64,000 nucleotides of DNA from Myxococcales bacterium (GTDB taxonomy: Bacteria; Myxococcota_A; Polyangia; Haliangiales; Haliangiaceae). Location: NCBI GenBank assembly GCA_016707895.1, contig JADJGV010000010.1:334363-398362 (forward strand), read 5' to 3'. The translations under genes and the position numbers were made by a program. Positions 49,253 through 58,212 of this stretch are shown one piece after another; within the stretch, counting starts at the first letter, position 1; each line of letters begins with the position of its first letter. The notes beneath the pieces are model-generated. The model was not told the origin of the DNA. It saw nothing but the letters and a program-made list of their open reading frames with translations, and did not search any database.

Positions 49253-50632
49253 ATGAGCGGCGCCACGATCACCAGCCTGTCGCTGGGACGCGGCCACGGC
49301 GCCACCACCGCGGCGCCGGCGGTGCCGCAGCTGATCGTCGCGCTGGCCTGCGACCGCCCGCACGCGCCGCCCAGCCGCCACCTGCTCGACGGGATCGACG
49401 AGGTGGTGTTCGGCCGCGGCGAGCGCGCGGTCGAGCGCGACGTCGCGGCGCGCCGGTTGGTGCTGCGCCTGCCCGACGCGCGGATGTCGTCGGATCACGG
49501 CCGGCTGGTGCGCGCGCGGGGGGCGTGGACGCTCGACGATCCCCGCTCGAAGAACGGCGTCGTCGTCAACGGCGCGCCGACCCGGGCGGCGGTGCTGGGC
49601 GACGGCGACGTGCTCGAGCTGGGCCACACGTTCTGCCTGTTCCGGGTGGCGCCCGCGGCCGACGGGCCGCCCGACGTCGACGCCGACGCGCTGGCGGTGC
49701 CCGATCCGGCGCTGGCCACGTTCAACGGCGAGCTGGCGACCGCGTTCGCGCGGCTGGCCCGGGTGGCGACCACCGACGTGCCGGTGCTGATCGCCGGCGA
49801 CACCGGCACCGGCAAGGAGCTGGTAGCGCGCGCGGTGCACCACGGCTCGGCGCGCACCGGGCCGTTCGTCGCGGTCAACTGCGGCGCGCTGCCCGAGTCG
49901 CTGGTCGAGGGCGAGCTGTTCGGCGCGCGCAAGGGCGCGTTCTCGGGCGCGACCCACGACCGGCCGGGGCTGATCCGCGCCGCCGATCACGGGACGCTGT
50001 TCCTCGACGAGATCGCCGAGCTGCGGCCGCCGAGCCAGGCCGCGCTCCTGCGCGTGCTGCAGGAGCGCGAGGTGCTGCCCCTGGGCGACACCGCGCCGGT
50101 GCCGGTCGACGTGCGGATCGTCGCCGCCACCCACCGCCGGCTCGACCAGCGCGTCGCCGACGGCGCGTTCCGCGACGACCTGTACGCGCGGCTCAACGGC
50201 TACGCCATCGAGCTGCCGCCGCTGCGGGCCCGCCGCGAGGACCTCGGCCTGCTGCTGCGCGCGCTGCTGGCGCGCCGGCCGGGCGGCGCCCAGGCCACGA
50301 TCAGCCCGGCGGCGGCGCGGCTGCTGTTCGCGTACGCGTGGCCGCACAACGTGCGCGAGCTGGAGAAGACCGTCGCCTCGGCGCTGGCGCTGGCGCCCGA
50401 CCGGCCGATCGGCGTCGACGATCTGCCACCCGCGGTCCGCCGCGGCGTGGTGGCCCCGCCGCCGCCGCCCGAGGACGACGACGCGCTGCGGGCGCGGCTG
50501 GTGGCGCTCTTGGCCGAGCACCAGGGCAACGTCGCCGCGGTCGCGCGCGCGCTGGGCAAGGAGCGCATGCAGATCCACCGCTGGGCCAAGCGGCTGGGGA
50601 TCGATCTCGCCACCCGCCACCGCGAGCGGTAG
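49253..50632 (+). CDS. FHA-domain sigma-54-type activator with GAFSGA variant
   Basis: The product has 459 residues: an FHA domain (about 40-125; VVFGRG, RMSSDHGRLVRARGAWTLDDPRSKNGVVVNG with the Ser, His and Asn-Gly of phosphothreonine binding), an AAA+ domain (about 150-390) and a Fis-like HTH (EHQGNVAAVARALGKERMQIHRW). The AAA+ domain has Walker A GDTGTGKE at about 182, LFLDEIAEL and FRDDLYARL. The loop that touches sigma-54 reads GAFSGA at about 228-233 instead of GAFTGA, a conservative change that can weaken activation. Its FHA domain points to control by a Ser/Thr kinase, and the kinase gene at 53607-50647 converges with it. Confidence 0.9.
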   Translation: MSGATITSLSLGRGHGATTAAPAVPQLIVALACDRPHAPPSRHLLDGIDEVVFGRGERAVERDVAARRLVLRLPDARMSSDHGRLVRARGAWTLDDPRSKNGVVVNGAPTRAAVLGDGDVLELGHTFCLFRVAPAADGPPDVDADALAVPDPALATFNGELATAFARLARVATTDVPVLIAGDTGTGKELVARAVHHGSARTGPFVAVNCGALPESLVEGELFGARKGAFSGATHDRPGLIRAADHGTLFLDEIAELRPPSQAALLRVLQEREVLPLGDTAPVPVDVRIVAATHRRLDQRVADGAFRDDLYARLNGYAIELPPLRARREDLGLLLRALLARRPGGAQATISPAAARLLFAYAWPHNVRELEKTVASALALAPDRPIGVDDLPPAVRRGVVAPPPPPEDDDALRARLVALLAEHQGNVAAVARALGKERMQIHRWAKRLGIDLATRHRER

Positions 50633-50646
50633 CGGTCGCGATCGCG

Positions 50647-53607
50647 TCAGCGCCGCGCGCGCTCCCAGGCGTCGAGCTCGGCCACGCCGTCGGCGCCGTC
50701 GGCGCCCAGCGCGATCAGGCGCCGCCGGGCGTCGGCCGCGACGGTCGAGGCGCGGGCGCGCTGGCCGGTGGCCCAGTACGCCTGGGCCAGCGCCGTGCGG
50801 TACAGGCCGCGCGCCAGCTCCTGGCCGTCGGTGACGTCGTAGGTCGCCAGCGCCAGCTCGAGATCGTCGATCGCGGCGCGGGCGGCGCCGGTGTCGACCC
50901 GGCAGCGCCCGAGGTCGGCGCGCGCGTCGATGGCCTCGATGGCGTCGAGGCTGTCGAGCCGCTCGTAGATCGCGAGCGCGGCCTCGAGCTCGGGGATCGC
51001 CGCGCGCGGGCGGCCTTGCTGGGTCAGGATCGAGCCGATCGATCGTCGCAGCTCGGCGACCGCGGCGGTGTCGGGGGCGCGGCGCGTGGTCCGGGCCAGC
51101 GCGTCGCGGTAGTAGGCCAGCGCCGCGGGCAGCTCGCCCCGGTGCTCGCGGAAGGCGCCGAGGTTCTCGATCGCGTTGACCGTCGTCGACGCGTCGTGGC
51201 CGAACACCCGCTCGAGCGCCGGCACCAGCGCCTCGAGGTCGGCGCGCGCCTGATCGGCCTGCCCATCGGCCTCGCGCATGGCCGCCACGTTGGCGCGCAG
51301 CTCGAGCAGCTCGCGGCCGTCGGCCGGCTGGGTCCGCGCCAGGCTGGCCTCGGCCTCGCGCATCAACCCGAGCGCGCCGGCGACGTCGCCGAGGTAGAAG
51401 CGCGCGCCGGCCTGGTTGGCGAGGGCGCGCCCGACGTCGGGGTGATCGTCGCCGCCGTAGTCGCGGCGCAGCGCGGCCACCACCTCGGCCAGCACGCGGT
51501 CGGCGTCGGCGGCGCGCCCGGCGTCGACGTACGCGGCGCCCAGGTTGTAGCGCGCGTGCGCGAGGTTGCCGTCGGGGCCGGCGGTCGCCACCGCCACGGC
51601 GCGCTCGGCGTCGGCCAGCGCCCCGGCGCGATCGCCGAGCTGCTGCGCGACCTGGCTGCGGAAGATGTACGCGTCGCTCTGCAGATCGGCGTCGCCGGTG
51701 CGCTCGGCGACCGCCAGCGCCTGCTCGATCAGCGCGCTGGCGCGCGCGGGCTGCTCGGCGCGGTTGATCGCCAGGTTGATCAGCTTGGTCAACGCGAGCC
51801 CGCGCGCCAGATCGTCGTGCGCGCGATCGGCGTTGGCCACCGACATCCACAGCATGCGCTCGGCCAGCGCCTCGTCGCGGGTGAGCGCGGCCAGCCGCCC
51901 GAGGAACCGCGCGGTCAGCGGCGGGTAGCCGGTGAGCAACGCCCGCAGCGCCGGCAGCACCACCCGCCACGGCTGGGTCTCGAGCTTGCCGACCGCGTCG
52001 AGCTGGGCCAGCCGCGGCAGCTCGCGCTGCAGCGCCTCGACCGCGGCCCGGCGCGCCGGCTCGGCCGGCAGCGGCACCACGTCGGTGAGGCGGGCCCGGT
52101 CGGCGCAGTCGTCGACCCGCCCGAGCGTCGCCAGCAGCGGCTCGCTGCGCTCGACCACCGCGGCGTCGGCGCGCGCGAACATGCCGGCGACGCTGGCCAG
52201 CTCGTCCTGGCGCAGGTCGAGGCAGCGGGTGCGCAGCGCCAGCACCTCGGCGGGCTGGTCGCGGCGATCGTGGGTGGCCCGGCACGCCGCCTCGCGCATC
52301 GTCGCGAGCTGGCGCGCGTGGGCGCCCAGCGCGCGCGCGGCCCGCCGCCACGCCGCCGGCGCGTAGCCCACGCCGGTGGCCGCGAACGCCCGCGCGCCGG
52401 CGGCCTCGACGGTCGGGTTCCAGGCGTCGTCGACGATCGCCGCCACGGCGCGGCACGGATCGGGCCGCGCCGGCGGGCGCCGGGCCAGCACCAGCGCGGT
52501 CGTCGCGACCGCCAGCGCCGCGGTCGCCAGCGCCACCGCGGACCGCCGCGTCCGCAGCCACCGCCAGGCCCGCGTCGACCAGCGGTAGCGATGCGCCGCG
52601 ACCAGCCGGCCGGTCTGGTACCGCCGCAGGTCGTCGGCCAGCGCACGGCCGTCGCGGTAGCGCGCGCCGGGCTCGCGCGCCATCGCCTTGGCGACGATCG
52701 CCGCGAGGTCGTCGGGCACCCGCGGCTCGCGCGCGCCGATCGGCGGCGGCGGTCCCGCGCGCAGCGCGGCCAGGGTCGCGTCGGCGTCGCGCTCGCCGTA
52801 CGGCGCCGCGCCGGTGAGCACCTGGTACAGCGTCGCCCCCAGCGCGTAGACGTCGGCGCGCTCGTCGACGTCGCCGCCCGCCGCCTGCTCCGGCGCCATG
52901 TACGCCGGCGTGCCCACCAGGCCACCGACGCCGGTCAACTCGGCCGTCGCGCCGGCGGCCACCGGCGTCGGCCACGGCGCGGGCGCGTCGGCGGGCGCCG
53001 CCAGCAGCTTGCCCAGGCCCCAGTCGATCAGCGCGACCTCGCCGAACTCGCCGACCAGCACGTTCGACGGCTTGAGGTCGCGGTGGATCACCCGCTGGCT
53101 GTGGGCGTAGGCCACCGCGTCGGCCACCGCGGTGACCACCGCCAGCAACCCCAGCCGCTGCTCGAAGCTGGCCGCGGCGCGCATGCGATCGCCGAGCGTC
53201 TGCCCGCCCAGCAGCTTCATCGCGTAGTACGGCGCGCCGGCGGCGTCCTCGCCGACGTCGTGGATGGGCACGATCGCGGGGTGCTCGAGCCGGGCCAGCA
53301 CCAGCGCCTCGCGCTCGAGCCGCTCGGCGCCCGACCGATCCAGCGGCCGCTTGACCGCCACCTTGCGGTGCAGCTTGCGATCGATCGCCACCGCGATGCG
53401 CCCGCCGCCGCCGCGCGCCAGCTCCTCGACCAGCGCGTAGCGCCCCAGCTCGCTCCAGCCCTCGGTCAGCGCGGCCGGCGCCGCGGCGACGACCACCGGG
53501 TCGCGCGACAGCGTCGCGCCGGCGGCCGGCGCGCGCGCGGCCGTCCCGACCACCGTCGGCGTGGCGTCGGCCGCGGCGGCCCCCGCCCCCGGGCTGGGTT
53601 CGTCCAT
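50647..53607 (-). CDS. Ser/Thr protein kinase with TM and long TPR region
   Basis: The product has 986 residues from the ATG at 53607. The kinase domain (about 54-330) has ARGGGGRIAVA, VAVKRPL, HRDLKPSN, IDWGLGK (Trp for Phe of DFG) and GTPAYMAPEQ. A TM helix lies at about 353-371. The rest is helical: an Ala-rich section, then at least eight TPR units (about 620-960; ARYNLGAAYVDAGRAADADRV, AIENLGAFREHRGELPAALAYYRDAL and others), probably outside the membrane. A TTG at 53643 would add 12 residues. The gene ends 14 bp from the convergent FHA-activator gene, suggesting a kinase/FHA pair. Confidence 0.88.
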   Translation of the reverse strand: MDEPSPGAGAAAADATPTVVGTAARAPAAGATLSRDPVVVAAAPAALTEGWSELGRYALVEELARGGGGRIAVAIDRKLHRKVAVKRPLDRSGAERLEREALVLARLEHPAIVPIHDVGEDAAGAPYYAMKLLGGQTLGDRMRAAASFEQRLGLLAVVTAVADAVAYAHSQRVIHRDLKPSNVLVGEFGEVALIDWGLGKLLAAPADAPAPWPTPVAAGATAELTGVGGLVGTPAYMAPEQAAGGDVDERADVYALGATLYQVLTGAAPYGERDADATLAALRAGPPPPIGAREPRVPDDLAAIVAKAMAREPGARYRDGRALADDLRRYQTGRLVAAHRYRWSTRAWRWLRTRRSAVALATAALAVATTALVLARRPPARPDPCRAVAAIVDDAWNPTVEAAGARAFAATGVGYAPAAWRRAARALGAHARQLATMREAACRATHDRRDQPAEVLALRTRCLDLRQDELASVAGMFARADAAVVERSEPLLATLGRVDDCADRARLTDVVPLPAEPARRAAVEALQRELPRLAQLDAVGKLETQPWRVVLPALRALLTGYPPLTARFLGRLAALTRDEALAERMLWMSVANADRAHDDLARGLALTKLINLAINRAEQPARASALIEQALAVAERTGDADLQSDAYIFRSQVAQQLGDRAGALADAERAVAVATAGPDGNLAHARYNLGAAYVDAGRAADADRVLAEVVAALRRDYGGDDHPDVGRALANQAGARFYLGDVAGALGLMREAEASLARTQPADGRELLELRANVAAMREADGQADQARADLEALVPALERVFGHDASTTVNAIENLGAFREHRGELPAALAYYRDALARTTRRAPDTAAVAELRRSIGSILTQQGRPRAAIPELEAALAIYERLDSLDAIEAIDARADLGRCRVDTGAARAAIDDLELALATYDVTDGQELARGLYRTALAQAYWATGQRARASTVAADARRRLIALGADGADGVAELDAWERARR

Positions 53608-53652
53608 CGCGACGATCGTGACGCCCCGCTCCCTCGACCGCAAGCGATCCGT

Positions 53653-53658
53653 TACCCT
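53653..53658 (+). promoter_or_regulatory. -10 box TACCCT before the mini-ORF and SDR gene
   Basis: TACCCT is followed by six bases and the ATG of an 11-codon ORF at 53665. Confidence 0.6.
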
Positions 53659-53664
53659 GCCGCC

Positions 53665-53700
53665 ATGGCGCCCCCCTGCACCGCCGTCGCGGAGCCCTGA
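53665..53700 (+). CDS. Leaderless 11-residue upstream ORF
   Basis: The ORF ATG ... TGA reads MAPPCTAVAEP. It sits 6 nt after the TACCCT box, just like the first codon of the leaderless genes here, and its TGA ends 2 nt before the GTG of the SDR gene. It contains the GGAG (53691-53694) that would serve the SDR start. Translating it would bring ribosomes to the SDR start, so it probably couples or tunes SDR translation. The peptide itself shows no stalling motif beyond a Pro pair. Confidence 0.45.
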   Translation: MAPPCTAVAEP

Positions 53701-53702
53701 CC

Positions 53703-54464
53703 GTGGACCTCGAGCTGTCCGGAAAGCGGACGTTGGTAGCCGGCGCCAGCCGCGGCATCGGCCGCGCCATCGCGCTGGGCCTGGCCCGCGAGGGCGCGCG
53801 GGTGTGCGCGGTCGCGCGCGGCGCCGAGGGGCTGGCCGCGCTGGCCGCCGAGCTGCCCGGCGTCGGCCACGCCACCGTGGTGGCCGACGTGGTCACCGCC
53901 GCCGGCGCCAGCGCCGCGGTCGACGGCGCGGTGGCGGCGCTCGGCGGCCTCGACGTCGTCGTGTGCAACGTCGGCAAGTCGTTCGCCCGCACCGTCGCCG
54001 ACATGGACGACGACGACCTGGCCCGCTCGCTCGACATGAACCTGTGGTCGAGCGCGCGGGTGGCCCGCCGCGCGATCGCGCCGCTGACCACCGCCGGCGG
54101 CGGCGCGATCGTGCTGGTGTCGTCGATCTGGGGCCGCGAGGGCGGCGGATCGCCCGGCTACAACGTCGCCAAGGCCGGCGTCGTCGCGCTGGGCAAGGCG
54201 CTGGCCCACGACCTGGCCGCCAGCAACATCCGGGTCAACACCATCGCCCCGGGCTCGATCCTGTTCCCCGGCGGCGGCTGGGATCGCCGCCGCGAGGCCG
54301 ATCCCGCCGGCATCGCCGCGTTCGTGGCGCGCGAGCTGCCGTTCGGTCGCTTCGGCACCCCCGACGAGGTCGCCGACGTCGCGGTGTTCCTGGCGTCGGC
54401 GCGCGCCCGCTGGATCACCGGCGCCTGCGTCGTCGTCGACGGCGGCCAGTCGCGCGCCTTCTGA
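53703..54464 (+). CDS. Short-chain dehydrogenase/reductase (SDR, FabG-like)
   Basis: The product has 253 residues with a full classical SDR site: GASRGIG (about 14-20), VVCNVGKSF where NNAG usually stands, the catalytic Ser in VLVSSIWG, YNVAKAG (YxxxK), and the C-terminal VFLASARARWITGACVVVDGGQ. It is cytosolic and probably NADPH-dependent. The substrate is unknown; the short unmodified length fits 3-oxoacyl or sugar/steroid-type SDRs. The start is GTG two bases after the mini-ORF stop, with a GGAG 8 nt upstream. REP-like element E follows 6 nt after its stop. Confidence 0.85.
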   Translation: MDLELSGKRTLVAGASRGIGRAIALGLAREGARVCAVARGAEGLAALAAELPGVGHATVVADVVTAAGASAAVDGAVAALGGLDVVVCNVGKSFARTVADMDDDDLARSLDMNLWSSARVARRAIAPLTTAGGGAIVLVSSIWGREGGGSPGYNVAKAGVVALGKALAHDLAASNIRVNTIAPGSILFPGGGWDRRREADPAGIAAFVARELPFGRFGTPDEVADVAVFLASARARWITGACVVVDGGQSRAF

Positions 54465-54470
54465 ACTCCC

Positions 54471-54543
54471 GGGAAGGTTTGTCGACAAACCTTCCCCCGG
54501 CGGGGTCATGCCCCCGCCGGGTCCCCCTTCCGATACGCGAGAT
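54471..54543 (+). repeat. REP-like element E (26-bp perfect palindrome plus second hairpin)
   Basis: Positions 54471-54496 are a perfect 26-bp palindrome centred on GTCGAC with GGGAAGGTTT arms. A second hairpin with CCCGGCGGGG arms follows directly (54496-54505 with 54512-54521). The tail CCGATACGCGAGATC matches the tails of elements A and D. It lies 6 nt after the SDR stop, in the same orientation relative to the gene as C and D. Confidence 0.85.
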
Positions 54544-54573
54544 CTTCCGCGAGCGTCGCCGGATCGCGCCGTG

Positions 54574-55008
54574 TCAGCCGCGCGCGTAGCAGGCGGCGTC
54601 GAACAGCACGTCGTCGACGCGCTCGGCCCGCTGCCGCGCGCGGTGGGTCTCGATCACGCACTCGCGCAGCATCCGCAGGTCGCGCATCGCCGCCGACACC
54701 AGCCGGATGCCGGTGGTGCGCAAGAGGCCGAGCGGGCCACCCTGCCCCGCCGGCGCCTGCCGCACCTGATCGAAGCACACCTCGCCACGAGCCCAGATGA
54801 CCTCGTCGATCTCGGGCACCTCGAGCTCGAGCACGATCTCGCGCGGCGTCGGGCCGCCGAGGTACGGCCGCTCGAGGCGCGCGCCCTCGGGCGACAGATC
54901 GACGACCAGGCCAGGGCGATCGCGCCCCCCGACCAGCTCGCTGCAGAACGTCTCGACGTCGATGCGCGGCATCAGCCGACGCAGGTCAGCCCAGGAGGTG
55001 TGCATCAT
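54574..55008 (-). CDS. PilZ-domain protein
   Basis: The product has 144 residues and is a stand-alone PilZ domain. RLMPR provides an RxxxR motif, followed by VVDLSPEGARLERP (the D/NxSxxG motif) and the beta-barrel strands EIVLELEVPEIDEVIWARGEV, then a C-terminal helix. It probably binds cyclic di-GMP and acts by protein contact, for example on motility or surface export. Two adjacent ATGs are available (55006-55008 and 55003-55005). A TATCCT box at 55011-55016 lies 5 nt before the second, which may be the true start. Confidence 0.82.
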   Translation of the reverse strand: MMHTSWADLRRLMPRIDVETFCSELVGGRDRPGLVVDLSPEGARLERPYLGGPTPREIVLELEVPEIDEVIWARGEVCFDQVRQAPAGQGGPLGLLRTTGIRLVSAAMRDLRMLRECVIETHRARQRAERVDDVLFDAACYARG

Positions 55009-55052
55009 GTAGGATATTGTCCGACGCCTCGCACCCCGGGCCAAGAAAAGCC

Positions 55053-56663
55053 CTACGCCGGCGGCAAGTACCCGTCGCGCCGGTAGTTTCCGCGACCGGT
55101 CGGCCACAGCAGGCAGTTCGCGGCGGCGCCCGGCACCTTGTATATGAGCGTCTGGCGCACCCGGTCCTCGCCGTCCTTGAGCGACACCACGATCTCGGGC
55201 GCGCCGTCGCCGTCGACGTCGCCGATGGTCGGCACCGGCATCGCGCCGCGGCCCGGCAGGTCGAGCGCGTGGCGCTGGTTGCCGGCGGCGTCGAGCACGA
55301 TCAGCCGACCGCCGCTGGCCGAGTACGTCGCGAAGACGATCTCGGGCACGCCGTCGCCGGACAGATCGGCGACCACCACGCCGCCGGTGATCTCGGTGTC
55401 GCGCTGCGCGAAGTCGCGGGCCCACATCACCTGGGCGCGCGCGTCGACCGCGTGGATGCGGCCGTCGAACCCGGCGAACACCAGCTCGGGGCCCGGCCGC
55501 GCGGGATCCAGATCGGCCACCGCCACCTGGTTGGTCGCGCCGACCAGGTTGTCGCCGAAGTCCCACAGCCCCGCGCGGTAGTCGGCGAAGTGCGGCGGCG
55601 CGATCCACGCGTCGGGGCGCGTGCCGTCGGCCCGGGTCACCCACAGCGCGACGCCGTGCTCGCGCTGATCCTGGGCCGTGTTCTGGACCGAACCCAGCAG
55701 GATGATCTCGCCGGTGCCGTCGCCGTCGAGGTCGGCGATCGCCGGCCCGGTGTTGGTGAAGTGCCCCTGGAGATCGACGGCCTCGTCGTCGGCGTAGCCC
55801 TGCTGCGCGAGGCGGTAGTCGAGCATCATCCGGATGCCGCTGTACTTGGTGCGCCCGTCGAAGATGCCGGCGGCGTCGAACGCGCGCCCGGTGCCGTCGT
55901 GGGCCGAGACGTAGGCGTTGTCCTGCGCGGCGACGATGTCGACCCGGCCGTCGCCGTCGACGTCGCCCAGCCCGACGTTCTGATCGTAGCCGCCGGTGAC
56001 GTAGCAGGCGGCGTCGCAGCCGGCGGCGCCGCCGGTGTTGGGCGGGAAGCCGGCCGTCGCGCGGCCGTCGCGCTCGACGGCGATCACGATGTCGCGCTGG
56101 CCGCCGGCGTCGAGCGGCGTGGTGGTGACGGCGACCAGCTCGAGCGCGCCGTCGCCGTCGACGTCGCCGGCGGCCAGGCTGCGCAGCTCGTCGCGCCACG
56201 CGAACGGGAAGCCGGGCAGCGCCGCGCCGGTCGCGTCGAACGCGTGGATGCTGCCGCGCGACGCCACCGCCACCTCGAGGCCGGGGCGGCTGGGCAGCAG
56301 GTCGGCCACCACCGGCGACGCCCAGATCCGCCCGCCGGTGGTCGCGCGCCAGGCCTCGACCGGCGCGCCGCCGACGATCCGCCACACCACCACGAGCTCG
56401 TCGCGCGGCACCACCAGCTCGGCGCCGCCGTCGCCGTCGAGATCGACCACCGCCGGCGACGCCAGCCAGCCCTCGTGCCAGCGATCGGCCAGCGTGTACG
56501 CCAGCACCGGCGCGGCGACGTCGGGCGAGCCGGTCGCCGCCGGGGCGCAGGCCGGCACCGGCAGCGGCGCGGGCGGGCCGTCGCCGCCGTCGTCGCCGCC
56601 GCACGCGATCGTCGCCGCCAGCAGCAGCGCCGCGCCCTCGCGGGAGGTCAGCAGGAGTCGCAC
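55053..56663 (-). CDS. FG-GAP/VCBS-repeat lipoprotein
   Basis: The product has 536 residues with a lipoprotein signal (ALLLAATIACGGDDGGD). The mature protein is a repeat propeller with calcium-binding DxDGDG units: VVDLDGDGGAELVVP, AAGDVDGDGALELVAV, LGDVDGDGRVDIVAA, IADLDGDGTGEIILLG, VADLSGDGVPEIVFA and IGDVDGDGAPEIVVS, about 60-70 residues apart. This is the FG-GAP/integrin-alpha-like fold. It is surface-exposed or periplasmic and probably binds ligands. The GTG start (56661-56663) lies inside the end of the Cys-rich lipoprotein gene (16-bp overlap). Last gene of the four-gene operon from 60314. Confidence 0.85.
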   Translation of the reverse strand: MRLLLTSREGAALLLAATIACGGDDGGDGPPAPLPVPACAPAATGSPDVAAPVLAYTLADRWHEGWLASPAVVDLDGDGGAELVVPRDELVVVWRIVGGAPVEAWRATTGGRIWASPVVADLLPSRPGLEVAVASRGSIHAFDATGAALPGFPFAWRDELRSLAAGDVDGDGALELVAVTTTPLDAGGQRDIVIAVERDGRATAGFPPNTGGAAGCDAACYVTGGYDQNVGLGDVDGDGRVDIVAAQDNAYVSAHDGTGRAFDAAGIFDGRTKYSGIRMMLDYRLAQQGYADDEAVDLQGHFTNTGPAIADLDGDGTGEIILLGSVQNTAQDQREHGVALWVTRADGTRPDAWIAPPHFADYRAGLWDFGDNLVGATNQVAVADLDPARPGPELVFAGFDGRIHAVDARAQVMWARDFAQRDTEITGGVVVADLSGDGVPEIVFATYSASGGRLIVLDAAGNQRHALDLPGRGAMPVPTIGDVDGDGAPEIVVSLKDGEDRVRQTLIYKVPGAAANCLLWPTGRGNYRRDGYLPPA

Positions 56664-57298
56664 GGACCGCCGTTCGCCCCGGTGCAATCGCCGTTCTGCT
56701 CGCACTGCGCGGGCCCGGGGCAGTTGTTGCCGGCCTGGCACGCGGTGGGGGCGCAGTTGGTGTCGCAGCGGCACGAGTTCGAGCAGTCGATCCCCGTGGC
56801 GCAGCTGTTGGGTCCGCCGCACGTGACGGTGCAGCGATCGTCGCTGCACGTGACCTCCCCCGCGCAGCTGTTGCTGCCGTCGCAGGTGACCGTGCACCGC
56901 TCACCGGTCGCGCAGCGGACGCCGCCCGCGCACGAGCCGGCGCCGCTGCAGGCGACCACGCACGTCAGGCCGGGCGGACACATCACCGGCTGCCCGCACT
57001 CGCCCATGCCATCGCAGGTGATCGTGCAGGTGCCGTTCGCGCACGAGGTGCAGACGGCCGGGCACGCCCCGCCGTCGATCGACCGCGCGTCGATCGACCG
57101 CGCGTCGACGGGCGCGCCGCCCCCGTCGCGCACCACGCACCACCCGTCGACACAGACCCGGTCGCTGGGACAGCCGGGATCGCAGGCGTAGGCACCCGAG
57201 CGCGGGTCGACGCTGCAGCCCGGTCCGAGCGCGACCAGCAGCGCCACCACGCCGGCGCTGGCAGCGATCGCCAGGAGGGAGGTCGGACGAGTCACCAT
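56648..57298 (-). CDS. Cys-rich repeat lipoprotein
   Basis: The product has 216 residues with a lipoprotein signal (VVALLVALGPGCSVDP). It first has a CDPGCPSDRVCVDGWCV knot. A linker with DARSIDARSID then leads to a tract of about 120 residues with some 26 Cys built on a repeating CTVTCDGSNSCAGEVTC-type unit of 20-27 residues. Each unit would form its own disulfides, giving a stiff rod. It is probably periplasmic or on the surface. It overlaps the upstream gene by 7 bp and the FG-GAP gene by 16 bp. I recall similar rods beside myxobacterial kinases but no known function. Confidence 0.8.
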   Translation of the reverse strand: MVTRPTSLLAIAASAGVVALLVALGPGCSVDPRSGAYACDPGCPSDRVCVDGWCVVRDGGGAPVDARSIDARSIDGGACPAVCTSCANGTCTITCDGMGECGQPVMCPPGLTCVVACSGAGSCAGGVRCATGERCTVTCDGSNSCAGEVTCSDDRCTVTCGGPNSCATGIDCSNSCRCDTNCAPTACQAGNNCPGPAQCEQNGDCTGANGGPCDSC

Positions 57299-58212
57299 GA
57301 GGTCACGAGCCCGATGGTAGCCGAGCCGGGGCCGACGGCGGGAGCGATCTGCACCCCGGCGCGCTCGCTGCGACGGTGCACCAGCACCCACACGCCGGCC
57401 GCGACCACGGCGACGCCGCCGCCGATCACCAGGCCGTTGCCGATCGACGCGTAGCGCCGGCCGTCGGACTCCAGCGCGGCGAGGTGCTCGAGGTCGGCGA
57501 CCGTCGCGGTCGGCGCGTCATCGATCTCGCCCTGCGTGGCGCTGGCCAGGCCCCACATCACGAAGCCGCCGACCAGCAGCGCGCCGCCGCCGATGCCGAC
57601 GATCAGCGCGCCGCGCGGCACGCCCGCCGCACGGCCGTGGTCGATCGCCCCGCCACTGAACACGCCACCGCCACCGTCCACCCCGCCACCGCCACCGTCC
57701 GCCACCCCGCCGCCGCCCGCCACGCCGCCACCGCCCGCCACCCCGTCACCGCCCACCACGCCGCCACCGCCAGCGCCACCACGCCCCCCCAGCATCGCCG
57801 CGACGTCGCGCTCGACGGTCGCCAGGCCGGCCTGATCGCCCTCGCCGGTGACGACGAAGGTCTTGCGCTGGCTGGCGCCGCCGCGCTGGCGGACCACCAC
57901 CTCGACCTTGCTGTCGCGGCGCGCCACGATCACCAACCGTTCGTACCCGAGCTGCCCGGCGACCTCGTCGCGACACGCGTCGGTGGCCGGATCGCAGCCG
58001 AGGATGAACGCCGAGTCGGCCAGGCTGGCGTCGGCCACGGTCGCGGACGGCGCGGCCTGCTTGACCCCGCGCGCCGCCGCGCCCAGCACCGCGGCGTCGA
58101 CCTTGCCGGTCGCGGCCTCGGCCGGGACGACGATGGTCTCGCCGTCGGCGCGCGCGGCGCCCGCTGAGGCGCACGCGAGCGCGATCATCCATCCTGCGGC
58201 GGCACGCGTCAT
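57292..58212 (-). CDS. Exported membrane protein with Gly-rich hinge
   Basis: The product has 306 residues: a signal peptide (ASAGAARADGE), an alpha/beta domain of about 115 residues (KVDAAVLGAAARGVKQAAPSATVADASLADSAFILGC ... YERLVIVARRDSKVEVVVRQRG), a Gly-rich hinge of about 45 residues (GGGVAGGGGVAGGGGVADGG), then two TM helices (GALIVGIGGGALLVGGFVMWG and GNGLVIGGGVAVVAAGVWVLV). The first domain resembles the N-terminal part of the kinase at 17678. The ATGA overlap with the kinase gene upstream suggests they act together, perhaps as a sensor. The family is not recognised. Confidence 0.75.
   Translation of the reverse strand: MTRAAAGWMIALACASAGAARADGETIVVPAEAATGKVDAAVLGAAARGVKQAAPSATVADASLADSAFILGCDPATDACRDEVAGQLGYERLVIVARRDSKVEVVVRQRGGASQRKTFVVTGEGDQAGLATVERDVAAMLGGRGGAGGGGVVGGDGVAGGGGVAGGGGVADGGGGGVDGGGGVFSGGAIDHGRAAGVPRGALIVGIGGGALLVGGFVMWGLASATQGEIDDAPTATVADLEHLAALESDGRRYASIGNGLVIGGGVAVVAAGVWVLVHRRSERAGVQIAPAVGPGSATIGLVTSW
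57655..57780 (-). repeat. Gly-rich coding repeats of about 15 bp
   Basis: Imperfect units encoding GGGGVA/GGGGVD in the hinge of the gene at 57292-58212. The tract looks like a slippage-prone minisatellite. Confidence 0.7.

Noticed and set aside
49237..53700. A 1487-codon open frame on the plus strand
   Set aside because: Arg/Gly/Ala-rich with no domain. It is a shifted frame of the activator gene joined to antisense of the kinase gene.
48518..54091. A 1857-codon open frame on the minus strand
   Set aside because: Only the last 215 codons (48518-49165) look like a protein; the rest is the antisense of the FHA-activator gene and a shifted frame of the kinase, an effect of high G+C with rare stops.
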